DNA of 64,000 nucleotides from JADGHX01 sp035760965 (lineage in GTDB: Bacteria; Pseudomonadota; Gammaproteobacteria; Steroidobacterales; Steroidobacteraceae): NCBI GenBank assembly GCA_035760965.1, contig DASTRY010000054.1, forward strand, positions 38,068 through 102,067, in the 5' to 3' direction. The notes under the pieces were generated by a model that was given only the letters and a program-made list of their open reading frames with translations, had not been told where the DNA came from and ran no database searches. Below are positions 37,857 to 46,233 of this stretch, piece by piece. The position numbers and the translations under genes are program-made. Position 1 is the stretch's first letter. Each line of letters starts with the position of its first letter.

Positions 37857-38879
37857 ATGATCATCGATTGCCACGGGCACTACACCACCGCACCCGCCGA
37901 GCTTCAGAAGTACCGCGACTCGCAGATCGCGGGATTGAAGGACCCTGCACACGTGCCCGCGAAAGCGCAGCTCCACATCAGCGACGACCAGATCCGTGAG
38001 AGCCTCGAAGGCGCGCAGCTCAAGTTCCAGCGCGAGCGCGGTACCGATCTGACGATCTTCTCGCCGCGCGCCTCGGCGATGGCGCACCACATCGGCAACG
38101 AGACGACGAGCAAGCACTGGACGCAGGCGTGCAACGATCTGATCAAGCGCGTCTGCGATCTGTATCCGGACAACTTCATCGGCGTGTGCCAGCTCCCGCA
38201 ATCGCCGGGCGTGCCGCCCGCGAACAGCGCGGCGGAGCTGGAACGCTGCGTGAAGGACCTCGGGTTCGTCGGCTGCAACCTGAATCCCGATCCGTCCGGC
38301 GGGCACTGGAACTCGCCGCCGCTCACCGACCGACACTGGTATCCGCTGTACGAGAAGATGGTGGAGCTCGACGTACCCGCCATGGTGCACGTGAGCTCCT
38401 CGTGCAATCCGAATTTCCATGCGACGGGTGCGCACTACATCAACGCCGACACGACGGCGTTCATGCAGTTCATCCAGGGGGACTTGTTCAAGGATTTCCC
38501 GACGCTGAAGTTCATCATTCCGCACGGCGGCGGCGCCGTGCCGTATCACTGGGGCCGGTATCGCGGGCTCGCGCAGGACATGAAGCGGCCGCTGCTGCCC
38601 GACATGATGCGCAACAACGTGTTCTTCGACACGTGCGTGTACCACCAGCCCGGCATCGATCTGCTGTTCAAGGTCGTGCCGATCGACAACATTCTGTTCG
38701 GATCGGAGATGGTCGGCGCGGTCCGCGGTATCGATCCCGAGACGGGCCACTATTACGACGATACCAAGCGCTACCTCGACGCGCTGAACCTCAGCGAGGC
38801 GGATCGCAAGAAGGTGTTCGAGGGCAACGCGATGCGCGCGTATCCGCGCTTGGCGAAGAAGCTCGGGCAACGCGCGTGA
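37857..38879 (+). CDS. ligJ: 4-oxalomesaconate hydratase
   Basis: A 340-residue amidohydrolase-superfamily enzyme. The N-terminal MIIDCHGHYTTAP, TIFSPRASAMAHHIG, GCNLNPDPSGGHW, FIIPHGGGAVPYHWGR and LFGSEMVGAVRGIDPETGHY match LigJ of sphingomonads very closely. It hydrates 4-oxalomesaconate to 4-carboxy-4-hydroxy-2-oxoadipate, the substrate of LigK. An upstream ATG at 37821 is in frame, but only the ATG at 37857 gives the conserved start. It follows the triple SnoaL gene and is separated from ligIABC by about 3.4 kb. Confidence 0.94.
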   Translation: MIIDCHGHYTTAPAELQKYRDSQIAGLKDPAHVPAKAQLHISDDQIRESLEGAQLKFQRERGTDLTIFSPRASAMAHHIGNETTSKHWTQACNDLIKRVCDLYPDNFIGVCQLPQSPGVPPANSAAELERCVKDLGFVGCNLNPDPSGGHWNSPPLTDRHWYPLYEKMVELDVPAMVHVSSSCNPNFHATGAHYINADTTAFMQFIQGDLFKDFPTLKFIIPHGGGAVPYHWGRYRGLAQDMKRPLLPDMMRNNVFFDTCVYHQPGIDLLFKVVPIDNILFGSEMVGAVRGIDPETGHYYDDTKRYLDALNLSEADRKKVFEGNAMRAYPRLAKKLGQRA

Positions 38880-38908
38880 TGCGTCGCGCCGCTCGGCCGA
38901 CGCATTTC
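38879..38908 (+). terminator. Hairpin with short T-run after ligJ
   Basis: ATGCGTCG (38879-38886) pairs perfectly with CGACGCAT (38898-38905); the 11-base loop can pair further. TTT overlaps the end of the stem (38905-38907). The stem starts inside the ligJ stop codon. Confidence 0.5.
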
Positions 38909-38968
38909 TCCACGAAAACCGCACGAATGACAGCAGTTTGAAGGGCATGCGCGCCGTAGGTTGCGCGC

Positions 38969-39838
38969 ATGCCCTCGCACCTGCACGAAGCGCTGCTGTT
39001 CCTGTTTCGCAGTCGCCCGGCGCTGGCGCCGGAGCTGCTGCGCGAAGCGCTGCATCTCGAGCTGCCCGCGCACACGCACGTCCGGCTGGATGCGGCGGAG
39101 CTCACCGACATCCAGCCGGCCGCGTATCAGGCCGATCTGGTCGTGCTGCTCTCGAACGAGGTGCCGGTCCTGGGCATTGTCGTGGAGGTGCAGCTGTCCA
39201 GGCAGAAGCGCAAGCGCTTTGCGTGGCCGGCGTACGTGGTGAATCTGCGTGCGCGACTGCGGTGCCCGGTGTGTCTGCTGGTGGTGGCCGCCAATGAACG
39301 CGTGGCGCGCTGGGCGGCAAAGCCGGTGGATTTGGGTGGAGGGAACCGCTTTGCGCCGCTGGTGCTGGGGCCCTCAGGTGTGCCGGAAGTTACCGATGAG
39401 GCGCACGCATGCGCGGACCCGGAGCTGGCCGTGCTGTCGGCGATGGCGCATGGACGAGACCGGGACACGGAGAAGTCCTTACGGATTGCGATGGCTGCGC
39501 AGGCGGCCAGTGTCGGTCTCGACGAGGATCGCGCCAGGCTGTACTGTGATTTGGTGTTGAGCTCACTCGGTGAGGCCGCCCGTCAGGCGTTGCAGAACAT
39601 GAACCCGGCGAAGTACGAATATCAGAGCGAGTTTGCGCGGCGCTACGTCGCGCAGGGGCGTGCGGAAGGTCGTGCCGAGTTGGTCCTACGACAGCTTACC
39701 CGCCGCTTTGGAACGTTGAGGGAGGAGGTGCGCGGCCGAATCCTCGCCGCCTCCAGCGATGAGCTGGATGCGATCGGCGAGCGTCTGCTCACCGCGCCGA
39801 CTTTGGAAGACGCGCTCGGCGAATTGCACGCCGCATAG
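38969..39838 (+). CDS. PD-(D/E)XK-like/DUF4351 protein (Rpn-related)
   Basis: A 289-residue protein. The N-terminal part carries a nuclease-like core: a strand with Asp in AYQADLVVLLSN, then GIVVEVQLSRQKRKRF, which fits the E-x-Q form of PD-(D/E)XK folds. The C-terminus (RRYVAQGRAEGRAELVLRQL, then TRRFGTLREEVRGRI) is a DUF4351-type helical tail. Such proteins are often present in several copies per genome and are annotated as Rpn-like recombination-promoting nucleases or transposase-like proteins. It sits inside the lig island. A C-terminal relic of the same gene lies at 34490-34669. Confidence 0.75.
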   Translation: MPSHLHEALLFLFRSRPALAPELLREALHLELPAHTHVRLDAAELTDIQPAAYQADLVVLLSNEVPVLGIVVEVQLSRQKRKRFAWPAYVVNLRARLRCPVCLLVVAANERVARWAAKPVDLGGGNRFAPLVLGPSGVPEVTDEAHACADPELAVLSAMAHGRDRDTEKSLRIAMAAQAASVGLDEDRARLYCDLVLSSLGEAARQALQNMNPAKYEYQSEFARRYVAQGRAEGRAELVLRQLTRRFGTLREEVRGRILAASSDELDAIGERLLTAPTLEDALGELHAA

Positions 39839-39894
39839 CGAGCAACGAAGAAGCGGCGCCCACCCGCGCTGAGCGGCGAGTCGCAAATGCACGT

Positions 39895-40350
39895 TCAGGT
39901 GTGCAGGATCACCCGCCCGCGGCGCGATGCGAAGCGCCAGCCCTCCGCCGTCTTCACGAACTCGTCATCGAATTCACCGATCAGCTGGCGCGCGTCGGCC
40001 TTGAAGCCGAGCTGCGGGTGCGCGCCGGGCTCGGTGGGACCGCCGATCAGCACGACGCGGTGATTGCCGCGAGCACGCGTTGCGGATTCCACGCTGATCC
40101 GCACGTTCGAGCAGATGTGCCGCGTGGCCCGGGGTGGCCGGGCCGCGAAGGCCTGCACGACGTTCTCGATGCCGCGGATGATCGTGTCCGGCTCGATCGG
40201 ACGTGCGTACGTGCAATCCGCGATGAAGAGCTGCTCGAGGTGACGCTCGTTGCGCGTATCGATGGCCTCGAAGAACTCATAGACGAGCCGCTCGCATGCG
40301 CGCTCGATGACGAGCTTGTCCAGGTCGGAAAGCGAGACGGGCTCGGACAA
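39895..40350 (-). CDS. Single-domain SnoaL/NTF2-like protein
   Basis: A 151-residue protein with the SnoaL-like pattern: ERLVYEFFEAIDTRNERHLEQLF near the start, then TIIRGIENVVQAFAARP, and a beta-rich end ending in FASRRGRVILHT. TTG at 40350 is chosen because a perfect AGGAGG lies six bases in front of it and no ATG or GTG is suitably placed. It is 62 bases downstream of ligK on the same strand and so is probably cotranscribed. The role is unknown; an isomerase or hydratase step of the pathway is possible. Confidence 0.78.
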   Translation of the reverse strand: MSEPVSLSDLDKLVIERACERLVYEFFEAIDTRNERHLEQLFIADCTYARPIEPDTIIRGIENVVQAFAARPPRATRHICSNVRISVESATRARGNHRVVLIGGPTEPGAHPQLGFKADARQLIGEFDDEFVKTAEGWRFASRRGRVILHT

Positions 40351-40412
40351 CTGATGCCTCCTGCCGGCGATCGGAACGCGCGCGCAGCACGCGCGCCCCG
40401 CGTCCGGCACGC

Positions 40413-41084
40413 TCAGCGATACTTCAATCCCAGCTCGGCGAGCTTCTCGCGCATCTTGTACATGTCGAGGCCGAGCTCGCCGGCCGCGAGGCGCTTGCGC
40501 TTCTCTTCTTCGTTCGCGACACGCTTCTTCGCCGCTTCCGCAACCTTCGCGGCATCGGCGCGATTCACGACGCACACCCCGTCGTCGTCGGCGACGATCA
40601 CATCGCCCGGCTCGACGCGTTGACCGGCGCAGATGATCGGCACGTTCACCGAGCCGAGGCTCGCCTTGATCGTGCCCTGCGCGAAGATGGCCTTGCTCCA
40701 CACGGGGAATTTCATCTGCGTGAGCGTCGCGACGTCCCGTACGCCGGCGTCGATGACGAGCGCCTTCACACCGTGCGCCTTGAGCGACGTGGCGAGGAGG
40801 TCGCCGAAATAACCGTCCTGGCACGGCGAGCTCGGCGCAACGACGAGCACGTCGCCGGGCTTCACGAGCTCCACCGCAACGTGAATCATCCAGTTGTCGC
40901 CAGGCGGGACCAGCACGGTGACCGCCGGGCCGGCGAGCGACGTGCCCGCATAGATGGGACGCATGTACGACGCGAGGAGACCGGTGCGGCCCTGCGCCTC
41001 GTGAACCGTTGCGACTCCGTACTCGCCGAGCGCCTCGACGGCGGCAGGGTCGGGGCGGGCGATCTCGCGTACGGCGATGCTCAT
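40413..41084 (-). CDS. ligK: 4-carboxy-4-hydroxy-2-oxoadipate aldolase/oxaloacetate decarboxylase
   Basis: A 223-residue RraA-fold class II aldolase. The pattern GEYGVATVHEAQGRTGLL, PPGDNWMIHVAVE, DGYFGDLLATSLKAHG, the metal and substrate-binding VIDAGVRDV and GDVIVADDDGVCVV is that of LigK/GalC. It splits 4-carboxy-4-hydroxy-2-oxoadipate into pyruvate and oxaloacetate, the last step of the protocatechuate 4,5-cleavage pathway, and can decarboxylate oxaloacetate. It is transcribed toward the rest of the lig genes, on the opposite strand to ligJ. Confidence 0.94.
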   Translation of the reverse strand: MSIAVREIARPDPAAVEALGEYGVATVHEAQGRTGLLASYMRPIYAGTSLAGPAVTVLVPPGDNWMIHVAVELVKPGDVLVVAPSSPCQDGYFGDLLATSLKAHGVKALVIDAGVRDVATLTQMKFPVWSKAIFAQGTIKASLGSVNVPIICAGQRVEPGDVIVADDDGVCVVNRADAAKVAEAAKKRVANEEEKRKRLAAGELGLDMYKMREKLAELGLKYR

Positions 41085-41220
41085 GATGGATGTCCTGCGA
41101 ATGTGGCTTGCTGAGGGTGCAGGAAGTATAGCCAGCCGCCGACGGCCGGGGCCATGAGCCGGTCGTGTAGGGTCGCGTGGCGGTTCGGCGGGCGGCAGAG
41201 CCGCCGCCGTGTCCGCGCAA

Positions 41221-42282
41221 TCAGCTCGTCGGCGCCGAGCTCGATGCGGCGGGCTTCTTCTCCGACGATGCTTTCTTCTTCTCTTCCTTCGGCTCCGGCT
41301 TCTTCAGCAGCTCGTCGAGCGGCCGGAACAGCGCGTCGTACTTGTAGCTCGGAATCTCGTACTGCCAGCCGGTCACACGATCCGTCAAAGTCTTCGCCTC
41401 GGACTCCGTCTCCTTTGCCGTCGAGCGCGGCGTGATCGAGACGTACCGCCGGTCGCCATCTTTCTGTCCGGAGATCTGCAGCTCGAGCCCATCGAACGTG
41501 TGGAACGTTGCGGTCGCTTCCGGCTTCGCATCGGCCGGCAGCTTGCGCACGTCGTCGAGCGTGAAGGACGTGAGCTCGCCGGCGACCGTGTTGCCGGCGC
41601 TCGGCGAGGTCAGCTCACGGCCCTTCGGAATGTTCGAGACGGTGAAGTCGGTCTGCTCCTTCTTTTCGCGCGACACCGTGTACTCGGGGCCGCTCGCCGG
41701 CTTGATCGCAACGTCCTTGACGCGGGCTTCGGGGATGTCGAGCAGATCGCGTTCGAGCCATTGTTTCGGGTCCGCGTCCGCCGTGATCGACGGGGAAGCG
41801 AGATAGCTCTTCGGCGCATCCGTTGCGCGCACATACGAGGACTTCATGCCCGCGAAGCGCCCGACGATCAGACCGTACACTTTCTTGGGCGTCACCGCCT
41901 CGACGCGCGTGCCCGTCGCCTTGGCGGAGTTCACGTCCTCGACGCCGAGCTTCGCATAGCTCGCCGGGTCGCTCGTCTTTTCCTCCACCACTTCGAGAGA
42001 GCTCAGATCGAGCAGCAGCTTGCGCACCTTGCCGGAATCGGCCGGGTACTCGCGCTCGACCAGGTTCCACGCGGTCGGGGTCTTCTTCAACGTCACGTGC
42101 GTGCCATCGCCCTTCGCGAGCCGCACTTCCGTCACGTCGTTCACCGCGGCCTTCAGGCCCGTGAGCACCGGCTCGCCGGACACCGCCACATCGTTGCGAT
42201 GTCGCGATGAGGCCCAGAACCCCACGGCGATGATCACAGCAGCCGCGACTAGCAGCCCCACCACACGACGCGGAGTCATCAT
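41221..42282 (-). CDS. DUF4340 domain-containing protein of a Gld-like ABC system
   Basis: A 353-residue protein with one N-terminal membrane helix (VVGLLVAAAVIIAVGFWAS), then a periplasmic DUF4340 domain starting AVNDVTEVRLAKGDGTHVTL, and a Lys/Glu/Ser-rich tail. Such proteins are encoded last in operons with a GldG-type protein and an ABC ATPase/permease. The gene overlaps the GldG-type gene by four bases. The role is unknown. Confidence 0.85.
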   Translation of the reverse strand: MMTPRRVVGLLVAAAVIIAVGFWASSRHRNDVAVSGEPVLTGLKAAVNDVTEVRLAKGDGTHVTLKKTPTAWNLVEREYPADSGKVRKLLLDLSSLEVVEEKTSDPASYAKLGVEDVNSAKATGTRVEAVTPKKVYGLIVGRFAGMKSSYVRATDAPKSYLASPSITADADPKQWLERDLLDIPEARVKDVAIKPASGPEYTVSREKKEQTDFTVSNIPKGRELTSPSAGNTVAGELTSFTLDDVRKLPADAKPEATATFHTFDGLELQISGQKDGDRRYVSITPRSTAKETESEAKTLTDRVTGWQYEIPSYKYDALFRPLDELLKKPEPKEEKKKASSEKKPAASSSAPTS

Positions 42283-44225
42283 GCGCCGGCTCCTTTATCC
42301 GCAGCCGCAGGAGCTGCCGCAGCTGTCGCGGCGGCCGGTGCCTCGTTGCGCTTCTTGCGCCGCCATAGCCACACGCCGAGCGCGACGAGCGCGAACGCGA
42401 GCGGCATCAGCACGATGTTCACCACCTTGATGGCCGTGCCGAGATTGTTGATGTCCTGATCCAATCCGAGCCGCACGGCGCGCAGCTGCTTGCGGATGCG
42501 CAGCTTCTCGTTCTGGAAGCGATCGAGCTCCTTCTCCTGATCGGGCGTCAGGATGACCGAGGATTTGTCGTTGCGCTTCGACTGCAGCTGCGTCAGCTTT
42601 TCTTCCGTGGCTGACAGCTCGCGTTCGAGCTCCTGCTCGGTGTCGCGGAACTTGGCCTCCGCCTGCCGGCGCAGCGCTTCGACGCGCTCGAACGGACGCG
42701 TGAAGGTCGCGCGACCGCGCACGCTGATGAGGTCCGAGCTGCCCGCCATGTTGTCGAGCGCATTGGCGATGAGGTCGCCGTTGTTGGCCCACGCCTGGGC
42801 GATGCGCTGACCGAAGAAGTTCTGCGTGCGGACCCACAGGTAATCCTGCAGCATGTCCGTGTCCGCGAACACGATCAGATTGAGCGGCTTCTTGGACTCC
42901 TTGAGCACGCCGTCCTTCGGCGTGGTCGCACCCTCCGGCGCTCCGTTCGGGAACGCCGTCTTCACGTTACCGGTGACGCGCGCCGCGAGCGTGTACTTCT
43001 TGCCCGTCGGCTTGAAGCCGTCGCGCAGCGTGCTCGGGTCGAAGAGCATCGCGAATTTCTGCGTCGGGATGATGCCGGCCTGCGTGCTCGACTCGATGAG
43101 CGGCTCGAATTTCGTGGTCGCGCCCTTGTGCGGCTCGATGTGGCCGACCGAGGCGACGTTCACGGACGACAGGCCGGCATCGACCACGTCCTTCGGATTG
43201 AAGGTGTCCTGATTCAGGCCGAGGATGCCGAGGTGCCGCACCGGCTGCTCGCCCTGACGCATCGAGACCTGCAGCGCATACTGGAGATCGCCGACCACTT
43301 CCTTGTTGTTGAAATCGACGCCCCAGGCGGTGAGGAGCGGGCCGGGATTGGACGAGCGGTCCGCCGTCATCTGCGCCACCGGGTTCTGCGGGTCGGCGCC
43401 GGACCTGTCGGACTCCGCCATCGGATCGACGAACAGGATGATCTTGCCGCCGCGTAGCGCGTACTGATCGAGCGCGAATTGCGTCGCCGGCGACAGATTC
43501 TTCGGATGCACGAGCACGAGCACGTCGATGTCCGGATCGATCGTGGTCGCCGACAGCGACACCTGCTTGACGTTGAAGAGCTGCTCCGCCTGCGAATAGA
43601 TCATCGGCGGCTCTTGCGCCTGACCCGTTCGCGGATCGAACACCGGCGTGCCGCCCATCGGCAGGCTCGACATCCAGCCGACCACCGGCTTCTTCGTCTG
43701 CGAGAGCTGGTAGACCAGCTTCACCACGTCGTACTCGAGGAACTCCTCCTTGCGCGGGTCGAAGAACTCGATCGTTTCCTTGCCGTCCGTCGAGTTCGTG
43801 CCGGCGAGGCCGAAATACACGTTCTGGCCGTTCGGGCCGGCGGGCGCGCCACGGATGCCGAGCTCGTTCGCGCGATCTTCCTCCTCCGAGTAGGGCTGCG
43901 GGTCGATCACCGACAGGTGCAGCTTGCCGTTCGAGCGCGCGACCAGCTCTTCCAGCAGCTCCTTCACACGCGTGCCGTACGTCTTGAGCTCCGGAATCGA
44001 GGTGGCCGCCGACTCGCTATAGAAGAAGTAGAGATTGATCGGCTCCTTGAGCTCTTTGAGGATCTTCTCCGTGCCCGGCGCGACGGTGTACAGCCCGTTC
44101 TCCGTGAGGTCGATGCGCCAGCCGCGGAACAGCGAGCCGAAGAGGATCGTGAGACCGATGAACAGCAACGCGAGCGCGAGCAGCGCGCCGCCTCCGAGTA
44201 TCGAACGCTTCATGGGAGTGGACAT
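42279..44225 (-). CDS. GldG-family ABC-type auxiliary membrane protein
   Basis: A 648-residue protein with an N-terminal membrane helix, the GldG/IFT52-like domain beginning DLTENGLYTVAPGTEKILKE, and long periplasmic parts. A coiled-coil segment lies near residues 505-585 (many Arg, Glu, Leu heptads). It is followed by a second helix close to the C-terminus and a cytoplasmic Ala-rich tail. Relatives belong to gliding-motility ABC systems in Bacteroidetes, but homologues occur widely in non-gliding proteobacteria. It sits one base behind the permease gene. Confidence 0.87.
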   Translation of the reverse strand: MSTPMKRSILGGGALLALALLFIGLTILFGSLFRGWRIDLTENGLYTVAPGTEKILKELKEPINLYFFYSESAATSIPELKTYGTRVKELLEELVARSNGKLHLSVIDPQPYSEEEDRANELGIRGAPAGPNGQNVYFGLAGTNSTDGKETIEFFDPRKEEFLEYDVVKLVYQLSQTKKPVVGWMSSLPMGGTPVFDPRTGQAQEPPMIYSQAEQLFNVKQVSLSATTIDPDIDVLVLVHPKNLSPATQFALDQYALRGGKIILFVDPMAESDRSGADPQNPVAQMTADRSSNPGPLLTAWGVDFNNKEVVGDLQYALQVSMRQGEQPVRHLGILGLNQDTFNPKDVVDAGLSSVNVASVGHIEPHKGATTKFEPLIESSTQAGIIPTQKFAMLFDPSTLRDGFKPTGKKYTLAARVTGNVKTAFPNGAPEGATTPKDGVLKESKKPLNLIVFADTDMLQDYLWVRTQNFFGQRIAQAWANNGDLIANALDNMAGSSDLISVRGRATFTRPFERVEALRRQAEAKFRDTEQELERELSATEEKLTQLQSKRNDKSSVILTPDQEKELDRFQNEKLRIRKQLRAVRLGLDQDINNLGTAIKVVNIVLMPLAFALVALGVWLWRRKKRNEAPAAATAAAAPAAADKGAGA

Positions 44226-44960
44226 TTACTCGGCCTTGCGAACGTCGAGTGTGATGGCGGTGGCCACCAGGAAGAGGCCGATCAACATCGCGAAATACAG
44301 AATGTCGCGAATGTCGATCACGCCCTTGGAGATGGAGTCGAAGTGCCGCTGGAACGAGAGCGAAGCAATGGCATCGACGATCGTCTGCGGCAGCCAGCTG
44401 CTGAACCAGTCGAGCACGGCCGGATACCCGGCGAGCAGGAGCACGAACGACACGACGACGCCGAGAATGAAGGCGATCACCTGATTGCGCGTCAGCGCCG
44501 ACATGCACGAGCCGACCGACAGGAAACCGCCCGCAAGCAGCAAGCTGCCGATGTAGGCGGCGAGGATGACGCCGTTGTCGGGCGAGCCGAGATAGTTGAC
44601 CGTGATCCAGATCGGAAAGGTGAGCGCGAGCGCGATGCCGGTGAAGACCCAGGCGGCGAAGTACTTGCCGAGCACCGCCTGCCACAGTGTGACCGGCAGC
44701 GTCATGAGCAGCTCGATGCTGCCGCTCTTGCGCTCCTCGGCCCAGAGCCGCATCGACAGCGCCGGGATCAAGAACAGATACAGCCACGGATGGAACCAGA
44801 AGAAGGGCTGCAGATCCGCCTGGCCGCGCTCGTACAGGTTGCCGAACTTGAACGCGAACAGGTTCGCGAGCACGAGGAAGATCAAAATGAAGACATAGGC
44901 GAGCGGCGTAGCGAAATAGCTCCGCAGCTCGCGGCGCATGATGATGCCGACGTTGGCCAT
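44226..44960 (-). CDS. ABC transporter permease (GldF/ABC-2 type)
   Basis: A 244-residue permease with six hydrophobic helices. The start VGIIMRRELRSYFATPLAYVF and the loop RLWAEERKSGSIELLMTLPV are marks of the ABC-2/GldF family. It should form the membrane part of a transporter with the ATPase encoded in front (39 bases apart) and the GldG-type protein behind. The substrate is unknown. Confidence 0.88.
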   Translation of the reverse strand: MANVGIIMRRELRSYFATPLAYVFILIFLVLANLFAFKFGNLYERGQADLQPFFWFHPWLYLFLIPALSMRLWAEERKSGSIELLMTLPVTLWQAVLGKYFAAWVFTGIALALTFPIWITVNYLGSPDNGVILAAYIGSLLLAGGFLSVGSCMSALTRNQVIAFILGVVVSFVLLLAGYPAVLDWFSSWLPQTIVDAIASLSFQRHFDSISKGVIDIRDILYFAMLIGLFLVATAITLDVRKAE

Positions 44961-44999
44961 CGAGTCTCCCGGGCGGGTCAGCGAGCCCGCAGCAACATG

Positions 45000-45923
45000 T
45001 CAGGCCGTCTTCGTGCGAAACACTTCGTCGAGACGGCCGGATTCGAGGTGCAATTCCTTGAGCTTCAATCCCTGCCGCGTGGCGAGCTCGTTCAGCGCGG
45101 TCAGGATCGACGCACCGGCGCGCGGCAGCGCGGTGAGCCGCACGTCGCGCTCGCTCATCTCCACTTCGGCGACGCCCGGCAACGCCGCGATGGCGCTGCG
45201 CGCCGCGGCGAGCTGCTCGCTGTGCTCGAGCCGGAGCGACACGGCGTTGTGGTAGCGCGATTGGCTCGCGAGGGCGGCGGGCGTGTCGTCGGCGACGATG
45301 CGGCCGCGCGCGATGATGATGGCGCGCGAGCACACCGCCTCGACCTCTTCGAGGATGTGCGTCGAGATCACGATGATCTTGTCGCGCGCCATCTCGTTGA
45401 TGAGCGTGCGGACCTCGTGCTTCTGGTTCGGGTCGAGACCGTCGGTCGGCTCATCGAGGATGAGCACCGGCGGGTCGTGGATCAGGGCCTGCGCGAGGCC
45501 CACGCGACGGCGGAAACCCTTCGAGAGCGTCTCGATCGTCTGTTCGAGCACGCGTTCGAGCTGCAGCCGCCCGATGACGTACGCGAGGCGCTTCGCGCGG
45601 TGCTCGCCGCGCAGCTGGCGCAGGTCGGCAATGAATTCGAGGAACGAGCGCACGGTCATCTCGCCGTAGCTCGGAGCGCCTTCGGGCAGGTATCCGAGAT
45701 TCGCCTTCGCCGCGAGGGTGTCGGTTTCCACATCGTGGCCGCAGATGCTGGCCTTGCCGCTCGTCGGGGTGATGAAGCCGGCGAGCATGCGCATCGTCGT
45801 GGTCTTGCCCGCGCCGTTCGGGCCGAGAAATCCCAGCACTTCGCCGGGCTGCACTTCGAAGCTGACGTCATCGACCGCCGTGAGGGTCTCGTACCGCTTG
45901 CTCAAGTGTTCCGTCTTGATCAT
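45000..45923 (-). CDS. ABC transporter ATP-binding protein (GldA-like)
   Basis: A 307-residue ATPase with Walker A (GPNGAGKTTTMRML), the signature LSKGFRRRVGLAQAL, Walker B (PVLILDEPTDGLDP) and the switch His in VISTHILEEVEAV. A C-terminal domain of about 85 residues follows, as in the GldA/drug-efflux group. It is the first gene of a four-gene leftward operon with the permease, the GldG-type and the DUF4340 proteins. Confidence 0.93.
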   Translation of the reverse strand: MIKTEHLSKRYETLTAVDDVSFEVQPGEVLGFLGPNGAGKTTTMRMLAGFITPTSGKASICGHDVETDTLAAKANLGYLPEGAPSYGEMTVRSFLEFIADLRQLRGEHRAKRLAYVIGRLQLERVLEQTIETLSKGFRRRVGLAQALIHDPPVLILDEPTDGLDPNQKHEVRTLINEMARDKIIVISTHILEEVEAVCSRAIIIARGRIVADDTPAALASQSRYHNAVSLRLEHSEQLAAARSAIAALPGVAEVEMSERDVRLTALPRAGASILTALNELATRQGLKLKELHLESGRLDEVFRTKTA

Positions 45924-46233
45924 GTGGCGCTCTACTTCACTCGCTCATCGAACTGGGCACATCGCCTGGGACGATTTCTTCGAGACCCTACATAGTCGGC
46001 GGCGGCGTACATGTTTTTTCCCGCCTGCCCCGAATGCGTAACCTACGAGGGTGCCTTGGTGGATAAAGTTCCACCCGCTCCACAGGGCGCGGGATTTTGA
46101 AGGCTCCCCCCGGACGAATTCAAGGCGCCGCTTCCGTTACTCCGCTCGCAGCGCGCGCTCGTCGGGATGACGGAAAAGTAATCTTGGCGGGCGACAGCGG
46201 GGGCCGACGAAGCGGGCCTCACCGTACGTGGCG
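45924..46233. other. Intergenic region without a recognised gene
   Basis: These 310 bases lie between the ABC operon start and the rhomboid gene stop. No open frame with a credible product, tRNA or strong hairpin was found. The half next to the ATPase gene contains an AT-richer stretch (a run of six T near 46015-46020 and TACATAG near 45990) where the ABC operon promoter probably lies. I cannot define its hexamers. Confidence 0.5.

Noticed and set aside
38969..39838. Insertion sequence transposase
   Set aside because: No DDE or HUH motif, no terminal inverted repeats and no target duplication are visible; a PD-(D/E)XK/DUF4351 protein fits better.
45924..46233. tRNA or small RNA gene in the longest intergenic stretch
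   Set aside because: No cloverleaf, TTCGA-type T-loop or strong terminator was found.
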